Shown piece by piece: positions 6,271 through 11,833 of a DNA stretch of 15,401 nucleotides; position 1 is the first letter of the stretch; every line of letters begins with the position of its first letter. This stretch comes from Opitutaceae bacterium (GTDB taxonomy: Bacteria > Verrucomicrobiota > Verrucomicrobiae > Opitutales > Opitutaceae). The notes beneath the pieces were generated by a model. The model saw only the letters and a list, made by a program, of their open reading frames with translations, was not told the DNA's origin and did not search any database. The DNA is taken from contig JAISAX010000647.1 of NCBI GenBank assembly GCA_031266495.1, positions 1 to 15,401 on the forward strand, in the 5' to 3' direction. Both the position numbers and the translations under genes were made by a program.

Positions 6271-8364
6271 TCAAGGCGCCGCCACCGTCACATTGGCCGG
6301 CGTCTCGACCTCGCAGTGCGTGCGCCCCTCCCGCCCCTCCGCATCCCGCCAGGCGCGCACCCGCACGGGGCCGCGAATCGTGGGCACCGTGCCCTCGGCC
6401 ATCGTCAACGTGCCGAGTTGCGGCGCGACGAGGATGCGGCCGTAACCCGGCTCCAGCGGACGCACGCCGAGCACATAACGCATAACAATGTTGGCCGGCA
6501 CCGCACCCCAGGCGTGGTTCCAGTCCTGGTTCGGCTTGAAACTCTGGTCCCAGGCCTCCCAGGTGATCGTCGCGTCGTGATCGAGCATGTTGCGCCAGCT
6601 TCGCCGCCCGCCGCCCGTCATCAGCCCGACCGCATACTCCGCCGCGCCGGGCACTCCCGACTCGAATAGCCCCTCCAGCAAGAACTGCGCGGGATAAACC
6701 GAACACGCCATGCCGCGCGACCGGATGAACGCCACGACGCTCGCCCGCCGCTCCGCCGGCACGAGTCCGAACGCCAGCGGGAACAGATTGGCGTGCAGCG
6801 AGGCGTGACCGCTGCCCTCGCCATCGACATACACGCCGCCGTCGCGGCCGGCGTCGAAAAACACCTCGTTGAACCGCCCGTAAAACGCCGTCGCCCGGGA
6901 GGCAAATTCCCCGGCATCGCGATCGTTCCCCACGGCGCGGGCGATTTTTCCCATCAGCGCCAGCGTGCGGTAATGGAAAGCGTTCACCACCGTGTTGACC
7001 AGGCGGAATTCGTATCCGTCGCGCTCGCACAACGGCCAGTCCACGATGTCGCCGCAGTCCGTGCGCCCGCCCTGCAACTCCCGCAAGTTGCCCGTCACGA
7101 GCAGCCCATCGGCGCGCTCGTACTGCGAAAGGAGTTTTTCGTTTTTCAGGCAATCGTAGTGGCGCAGCAACGACCGCGCATCGCCGGTCGCCTCATAATC
7201 GGCCCACGCGATCAGGATCGAATGCTGCTTCCACTCCGTCGGCCAGGTCGGGTGCGCCAGCAGGTATTCGTGGGTGCGGCGGGCGAGCGAAAACTCGCGA
7301 TCCACCGCATAATGGCCGAGCTGGTTGATGAACGCATCGGCCTCGTACGGGATGCGTTCCCGGTCGCCATCCACGTAATACCCGGCGAATGACGTCGCCA
7401 GCATGCTGTAACGGCAAAGCTCCCACACCGCATCCAGCTCCGGCGACGAAGACCGGAAACGCGCCGCGGAGTCGTCAAACGGATACTGCACACGCATGAG
7501 CGTGGCCGCGTGCAAGACAACGCCGGCGGCACCGGCGGGCGTTTCCACCTCCACAAACCGGAATGGCAGCACCACGCCCAGCGCGGCGGGCAGGCGAATC
7601 GCGGCAAGACCGGCGGTGTTGCGCTCGTCGGCGGACGTTTTTACGCGATACCGATGCCGCCCCGCCCGCAGCGTCACGACCGACTCCGCGTAACGCACGG
7701 ACCCGGGCGGCGTGCGGTCGAGCGCGCCATCGCGCCAGGCTTCGCCCAGCCGCACCGTCACGTGGCTGCCGTCGAGATTCGCCGGGGCCTCCAGATCAAG
7801 CTCCAGCCACCCGAAGGCCTGTTTGCCGAAGTCGATCGTCCAGCCGCCGCGCCCGTCCGCCAAACCGCGTTCCATGCGCACGGAAGCCACCGGCCGGACC
7901 TCCGTCCGGTACACGCTCACCGGCTCGTTATCCCCTCCCTCCCCCCCCCCCCCCTTCGGCACCGGTCCGGAAGGCGCGCGATCGGCCAGCGTGAAATACC
8001 GGAGAGCCGCCCACGGGCTTGCCGCCTGTCCGGAAAGATCGCTCCCGGCCGCCCACGTGCGCACGGTCCAGCCATACGATCCGCCCCATGCCAGCGGCTC
8101 TCCGGCGTATTCGATATTCAGTGACGAAGAGGACACCACCGTCCCCGTATCCCACAGGACGCCCCCGTTTCCGTCCGAAGCCGGCACGACGCGCACCTGA
8201 TACGCCTGCTGCGCCGGCCCGGGCCGGCCTCCGCCGGGAATCCAGCCAAACGTCGGACGCACGGTGGCGATGCGCGTCTTTTCAGGCATTGCCAGCAGGT
8301 CGCACAGCAGACCGGACGGAGCCGCCGGACGGGAGAGATCGGACGAAAAGGGAGAAGAGGACAT
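6271..8364 (-). CDS. GH78-type alpha-L-rhamnosidase, probably cytoplasmic
   Basis: A 697-residue glycoside hydrolase that should release terminal L-rhamnose from oligosaccharides or glycosides. An N-terminal fibronectin-like rhamnosidase domain (about 10-125; QQAYQVRVVPASD, LWDTGTV, YGWTVRTWA) is followed by a jelly-roll domain, an (alpha/alpha)6 catalytic barrel with YVDGDRERIPYEADAFINQL near residue 331 and TITWEAWDQSF near 600, and a C-terminal beta domain. There is no signal peptide, so it likely acts on imported oligosaccharides. The ATG at 8364 (MSSSPFSSDL) is preferred to the in-frame GTG at 8388 because it is the usual kind of start and lies about 10 bases after AAGG. A run of 14 C (7941-7954) encodes GGGG in the linker after domain 1 and leaves the frame intact. 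It diverges from the regulator at 8714, its probable controller. Other sugars are possible, since GH78-like sequences vary. Confidence 0.85.
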   Translation of the reverse strand: MSSSPFSSDLSRPAAPSGLLCDLLAMPEKTRIATVRPTFGWIPGGGRPGPAQQAYQVRVVPASDGNGGVLWDTGTVVSSSSLNIEYAGEPLAWGGSYGWTVRTWAAGSDLSGQAASPWAALRYFTLADRAPSGPVPKGGGGEGGDNEPVSVYRTEVRPVASVRMERGLADGRGGWTIDFGKQAFGWLELDLEAPANLDGSHVTVRLGEAWRDGALDRTPPGSVRYAESVVTLRAGRHRYRVKTSADERNTAGLAAIRLPAALGVVLPFRFVEVETPAGAAGVVLHAATLMRVQYPFDDSAARFRSSSPELDAVWELCRYSMLATSFAGYYVDGDRERIPYEADAFINQLGHYAVDREFSLARRTHEYLLAHPTWPTEWKQHSILIAWADYEATGDARSLLRHYDCLKNEKLLSQYERADGLLVTGNLRELQGGRTDCGDIVDWPLCERDGYEFRLVNTVVNAFHYRTLALMGKIARAVGNDRDAGEFASRATAFYGRFNEVFFDAGRDGGVYVDGEGSGHASLHANLFPLAFGLVPAERRASVVAFIRSRGMACSVYPAQFLLEGLFESGVPGAAEYAVGLMTGGGRRSWRNMLDHDATITWEAWDQSFKPNQDWNHAWGAVPANIVMRYVLGVRPLEPGYGRILVAPQLGTLTMAEGTVPTIRGPVRVRAWRDAEGREGRTHCEVETPANVTVAAP
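7932..7954. repeat. Polypyrimidine tract with 14 C inside the rhamnosidase gene
   Basis: The plus strand reads CCCC-T-CCC-T and then 14 C; the gene strand is poly-G, giving KGGGGEGGD in a linker. The frame is kept at the present length. Losing or gaining a base would cut the protein off at about residue 140, so the tract could act as an on/off switch. Confidence 0.7.
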
Positions 8365-8448
8365 TATGGAAAACCTTATCCTGCACACGGATTTTGCCGG
8401 TTATCACGACCCAAATGCCCCCAAGGGAACTTCCTGACACTGATTTTT

Positions 8449-8571
8449 ACCGCGAAGAGTGCGAAGAGCGCGAAGATGAAAATACCGCCACTATCGTTGC
8501 GGCCACCGGCTTGACCAGGTTCCTGCGGTTCCCCTTTTTCCGATCTTCGCACCCTTCGCATCCTTCGCGGT
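8449..8571. repeat. Imperfect 29-bp inverted repeat of 9-mer units (GCGAAGAGY type)
   Basis: Positions 8449-8477 and 8543-8571 are inverted copies with 25 of 29 matches. Each arm starts ACCGCGAAG on its own strand and contains three 9-bp units such as GCGAAGAGT and GCGAAGAGC. The interior is 65 bases. The architecture is the same as that of the element at 3587-3770 but the unit sequence differs. Confidence 0.8.
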
Positions 8572-8639
8572 TAATTTTCATAATTTTCTTCAAATATGGG
8601 TGCTTATGAAACGAGTAAAAGAACCTGGCGGCAAAAAAT

Positions 8640-8687
8640 AACCTCACCTTTAAACTAAAACTCATTTTTTTATTGAAAACCTCACTT
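8640..8687 (+). promoter_or_regulatory. Candidate direct-repeat operator AACCTCACYT
   Basis: AACCTCACCT (8640-8649) and AACCTCACTT (8678-8687) lie 38 bp apart, 27 to 74 bp before the regulator start. They could be binding sites for autoregulation. The evidence is only two short copies in AT-rich DNA. Confidence 0.25.
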
Positions 8688-8713
8688 CTTTCGATTTTCT
8701 TCGGAAACCAACG

Positions 8714-9838
8714 ATGATCCCCACGGCCTCGAAAAAAGTTCAAAACATCCACGCCGACCTCCGCGAGCGGGTGCTGGCGTGCGAATGGCAGCAGGGCGAG
8801 ACGCTCCCCACCGAACTCGAACTCGCCGAACGTTTCGGATGCAGCCCCAACACGATAGCCAAGGCCATGGCGCTGCTCGCTCACGAAGGACTCGTCGAAC
8901 GCCGCGCACGCGCCGGCACCCGCATCCTGCGCAATACACCCGCCACCGAACCTGCGTCTTCACAACCAGGCGAGGGAGGCGTGGAGCTGGATGCATTCGC
9001 GTTCATCTACCCGAGCGAGCAGCACGAAGGCATCTGGCGCACCGTCCAGGGCTTCCAGGCCGCCGCCCACGCCAGCGACCGCCGCGCCGTGATGCTCACC
9101 ACCGGCAACGACTATCGCAAGGAAGCCGAATACATCAGCCGCCTCTCCGAGTTTCACGTTCGCGGCGCGGTCGTGTATCCGAAAATCCTGACGCCCGAAG
9201 ACCAGGCGGCCTTTTCGCAGCTTCTCGTCTCGGCGCGTTTTCCGATGGTGCTCGCCTCGATCCACCTGCTCGGCCTCGGCTGCCCGGCGGTGACGGTGGA
9301 TGCGTTTCACGCCGGTTACACGATGACCCGCCATCTCATCGAACGCGGCCTTGCGCGAATCGGTTTTTTCTCCAATGGCGCCGGCAGTGTCTCCATGCGC
9401 GACCGGTATCTCGGATACCGCAAGGCGATGGAGGAAGCATCGCTCCCCATGCCCGCCGAGCGGGTGATGCTGGAGCCGACGATGCGCCCCGACTTCGCCG
9501 ACCCCGTCCGCGAGCCGACCGAACTTGCCCGCGCCTACCTCGCGCGCTCCGGAGCAATCGAAGGAGTCGTGTGCAACACGGATTTTCTCGCGCTCGGCAT
9601 TCTCCAGGCCGCCCGTGAACTCGGTTTGCGCGTTCCCCGCGACCTGCGCGTCACCGGCATCGACGACTACGCGCTCGCCAGCAAGAGCGACATCCCGCTG
9701 ACCACCTATCACGTCCCCTATGAGACGATCGGTGAAAAGACCTTCGAAGTGCTCGCAGCCCGCGTCGCCAACAAGGGTAATGGACCCGTAGCCGACGTGC
9801 AGATACGCGGCGAAATCGTCGTGCGCTCCAGCGCCTGA
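8714..9838 (+). CDS. AraR-like transcriptional regulator: GntR winged helix fused to LacI-type sugar sensor
   Basis: The 374-residue protein has a GntR-type winged helix at about 1-75 (VQNIHADLRERVLACEWQQG, LPTELELAERFGCSPNTIAKA, LAHEGLVERRARAGTRIL). A linker follows, then a LacI/periplasmic-binding-protein-like sensor at about 95-374 (GFQAAAHAS, VRGAVVYP, GYTMTRHLIERGLARIGFF, GVVCNTDFLALGILQAARELG, VTGIDDYALAS, LTTYHVPYETIGE). This is the layout of AraR, where sugar binding changes DNA binding. It probably controls the divergent rhamnosidase gene and the surface-protein/glycosidase genes downstream; the sugar is unknown. The ATG at 8714 begins MIPTASKKVQNIH, and only a weak GGAA precedes it. 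A 126-bp gap with a 12-C run separates it from the next gene. Confidence 0.92.
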   Translation: MIPTASKKVQNIHADLRERVLACEWQQGETLPTELELAERFGCSPNTIAKAMALLAHEGLVERRARAGTRILRNTPATEPASSQPGEGGVELDAFAFIYPSEQHEGIWRTVQGFQAAAHASDRRAVMLTTGNDYRKEAEYISRLSEFHVRGAVVYPKILTPEDQAAFSQLLVSARFPMVLASIHLLGLGCPAVTVDAFHAGYTMTRHLIERGLARIGFFSNGAGSVSMRDRYLGYRKAMEEASLPMPAERVMLEPTMRPDFADPVREPTELARAYLARSGAIEGVVCNTDFLALGILQAARELGLRVPRDLRVTGIDDYALASKSDIPLTTYHVPYETIGEKTFEVLAARVANKGNGPVADVQIRGEIVVRSSA

Positions 9839-9964
9839 TACTACAACTACATCAGAAGACCAACACCTCCCCCCCCCCCCTCCCCCTTCCTCAAACCCGC
9901 CCTCGTCCCGTTCCGTACGTCGGATTTTTATCCGGCAATATTAACATATGCATCAAATCACATC
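9839..9964 (+). promoter_or_regulatory. Leader region of the PEP-CTERM gene with C12 tract
   Basis: A polypyrimidine tract (9867-9887, with 12 C at 9869-9880) is followed by a small hairpin CGGAT-TTTT-ATCCG (9921-9934) and an AT-rich stretch AATATTAACATATG just before the ATG at 9965. The AT-rich part may hold a promoter -10 region. No Shine-Dalgarno sequence is seen. Confidence 0.35.
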
Positions 9965-11572
9965 ATGAAAAATACAACCATTGCGCAAACCATCCGCATG
10001 ATCTCCGTCTCCACTGCTTTGCTAGCCGTGTCGGCCCTTGCCCAGACGTGGACAGGCGGCGGCGGAGCCGATACAAACTGGTCCAATGCTGCCAACTGGG
10101 ACGAAGCACCCGATTTCCAGAGCAATCCCACGCTTACGCTTACCGGAACGAGCAATTACACCTCCAACGTTGACGAAGCGGTCACCCTCACCCGGCTCAA
10201 CTTCAACCCCGCAGGCGGCAACGCCACGCTGACCGGGCAGGAACTCACCTTCAAGGCCGGCGCGAGCGGCACCACGCAACTCATCTTTGTCGGTCCGAGT
10301 TCGGCAAGCGGCGTCGTGACGATCAAAAACGACATCAAACTCCTCGGAACAGGAGCCATTCAATCCAGCACCCGGAATCTCACATTGGACGGCAATATCA
10401 CACTCACCACCAGCCAGGTGCAGTTCAGCTCCAACGCCGGCCGCATCCTCGCGCTGAACGGCGTCATTTCGGGAGTTACCTCCACCCTGGCCTTCACCGG
10501 ACATCTGGCCGGCACCGGGCGCACGCTGATCAACAACAGCAACACGTACACCGGAATCACCGCCATCTGGACAGGCGGCGTGGTGCTCACGGTGGATGCG
10601 CTGACGACAGGCGGCGCCTTTGGCGTGAGCGACACCACCGTCCTGCTCGGCACCAATGCCAACAGCCAAAGCTACAACCCCTCCCTCCTGACCGGAGCGG
10701 CCGTGACCGTTGCGCGTAATGTGAATGTGGTGACAAACACATCGGGCGGCAACGTCACTGCCACGCTTGGCGGCGATACTGCGCATGTCTCCACCTACTC
10801 CGGCGACATCACGCTCGGCAGCGCCAACGTCGCGGGCAACGGCCTCAAACTCACCGCCGCCGCCAACGGACGCGTCAACATCACCGGCGACATCCTCCGC
10901 GCCAGCGGAGCGACCGGTAACACCGATACCATTACAAAAACCGGCGAAGGCATCGTTGCCATTGCAGGCGCCGGCAACACCTGGGCCGGAGCCACCACCG
11001 TCAACCAGGGCACGCTCCTCGTCAACGGAACCCTCTCCACCATTGCCGGTTCCGATGCCGCCGTCACCGTCAGCTCCGGCGCCACACTCGGCGGCACCGG
11101 TACTGTCGGACGCACAACAACCATCCTCGGAGGCGCATTCCTCGCAATCGGTGACAACAACGCCGCGCTTGCCGGTCCGCTCACCATTACCGGCAATGTC
11201 GATTTTGCCGATACCTCCACCGTCAAGTTCGATCTCGGTTCCAGCCAGGCCGCCAGCGACCGGCTTGTTGTCAACGGGAGCGTTACCTTCAATGGCACGG
11301 TCACCTTCGATCTGACCACGCTTGCCGGATTTGGCGGCAGTGCCACCTACACCCTTCTCACCGCCACCGGAGGCCTCTCCGGTAGTCTTTCCAGCATTAC
11401 CTTCACCGGCGCTGACCCCGGCGAGTATCAGGTGGTCATCGATGCGAACAGCATTCGCCTCGTCTCTTCTTCCGCCATTCCCGAACCACGCGCCACGGGG
11501 CTTGTCATCGGCGGCGGACTCCTTGCCGGTGTATTCCTGACGATCTGCGGACGGCGCAAACTCCGTCGCTGA
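9965..11572 (+). CDS. PEP-CTERM protein with autotransporter-associated beta-strand repeats, exported
   Basis: The 535-residue protein has a signal peptide with probable cleavage in ALA-QTW (after residue 26) and a long Thr/Ser/Gly/Asn-rich beta-helix-like body. The autotransporter-associated repeat is clear at about 323-356 (TKTGEGIVAIAGAG, TWAGATTVNQGTL, VNG) and weaker at about 188-215 (NNSNTYTGITA). The C-terminus has the sorting signal IPEP (505-508), a hydrophobic segment and a basic tail GRRKLRR, as recognised by exosortase/archaeosortase-type enzymes. It is therefore expected to pass the inner membrane and end at the cell surface or in the extracellular matrix. Its place before a secreted glycosidase suggests a role in binding or organising polysaccharide breakdown, but no enzyme domain is seen. 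It is followed by the inverted-repeat element at 11588-11733. Confidence 0.88.
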   Translation: MKNTTIAQTIRMISVSTALLAVSALAQTWTGGGGADTNWSNAANWDEAPDFQSNPTLTLTGTSNYTSNVDEAVTLTRLNFNPAGGNATLTGQELTFKAGASGTTQLIFVGPSSASGVVTIKNDIKLLGTGAIQSSTRNLTLDGNITLTTSQVQFSSNAGRILALNGVISGVTSTLAFTGHLAGTGRTLINNSNTYTGITAIWTGGVVLTVDALTTGGAFGVSDTTVLLGTNANSQSYNPSLLTGAAVTVARNVNVVTNTSGGNVTATLGGDTAHVSTYSGDITLGSANVAGNGLKLTAAANGRVNITGDILRASGATGNTDTITKTGEGIVAIAGAGNTWAGATTVNQGTLLVNGTLSTIAGSDAAVTVSSGATLGGTGTVGRTTTILGGAFLAIGDNNAALAGPLTITGNVDFADTSTVKFDLGSSQAASDRLVVNGSVTFNGTVTFDLTTLAGFGGSATYTLLTATGGLSGSLSSITFTGADPGEYQVVIDANSIRLVSSSAIPEPRATGLVIGGGLLAGVFLTICGRRKLRR

Positions 11573-11587
11573 ATCACTGTGCCTCCC

Positions 11588-11733
11588 GTAGGGGCTTCGC
11601 TTGCGAAGCCCGCGAGGACCTGACGCAACGCGAAATGCGCCAGTTCAGTTCAGTTCCATTCCATTCGGTTCCATTCAGTTCCATTCCGTTCCATCCGTCA
11701 GCCTGGCGCGGGCTTCGCAAGCGAAGCCCCTAC
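11588..11733. repeat. 27-bp perfect inverted repeat with self-folding arms and a pentamer microsatellite core
   Basis: Arms 11588-11614 and 11707-11733 are exact inverted copies. Each arm also folds on itself (GGGCTTCG-CTTG-CGAAGCCC on the left). The 92-base interior has 5-bp units (TTCAG, TTCCA, TTCGG) repeated over 11641-11696. The element starts 16 bp after the PEP-CTERM stop, so the left hairpin may also work as a terminator, although no T-run follows it. Confidence 0.9.
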
Positions 11734-11739
11734 CTTCGA

Positions 11740-11754
11740 TCCGCGTAACATCAG
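11740..11754 (-). repeat. Dispersed motif CTGATGTTACGCGGA, copy 3
   Basis: An exact inverted copy of the motif at 1809-1823, six bases beyond the right arm of the inverted repeat and directly before the heptamer tract. Confidence 0.6.
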
Positions 11755-11782
11755 ATTCTTAATTCTTAATTCTTAATTCTTA
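11755..11782 (+). repeat. Heptamer microsatellite (ATTCTTA)4
   Basis: Four perfect 7-bp units, followed by a partial one. On the other strand the unit can be written ATTAAGA, one base from the ATGAAGA heptamer of the palindrome in tsaD. A C5-T-C9 tract (11790-11804) follows directly, 30 bp before the next gene. Confidence 0.75.
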
Positions 11783-11833
11783 ATTTTATCCCCCTCCCCC
11801 CCCCTTCCCCTTTCCGAAAACGAACCCATTCCC

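Larger units (their letters stand above)
8365..8713. promoter_or_regulatory. Divergent promoter region between the rhamnosidase and regulator genes
   Basis: This 349-bp region has no gene. It holds the imperfect inverted repeat at 8449-8571 and an AT-rich stretch (about 8575-8700) next to the regulator start, where a promoter is most likely. Direct copies of AACCTCACYT occur at 8640-8649 and 8678-8687. No convincing -35/-10 pair could be chosen. Divergent layout with a GntR-LacI regulator makes operators here likely. Confidence 0.5.

Noticed and set aside
11588..11614. Confident intrinsic terminator after the PEP-CTERM gene
   Set aside because: The hairpin is strong but no run of T follows, and the same sequence is one arm of a larger inverted repeat, so it is listed as a repeat with terminator function only possible.
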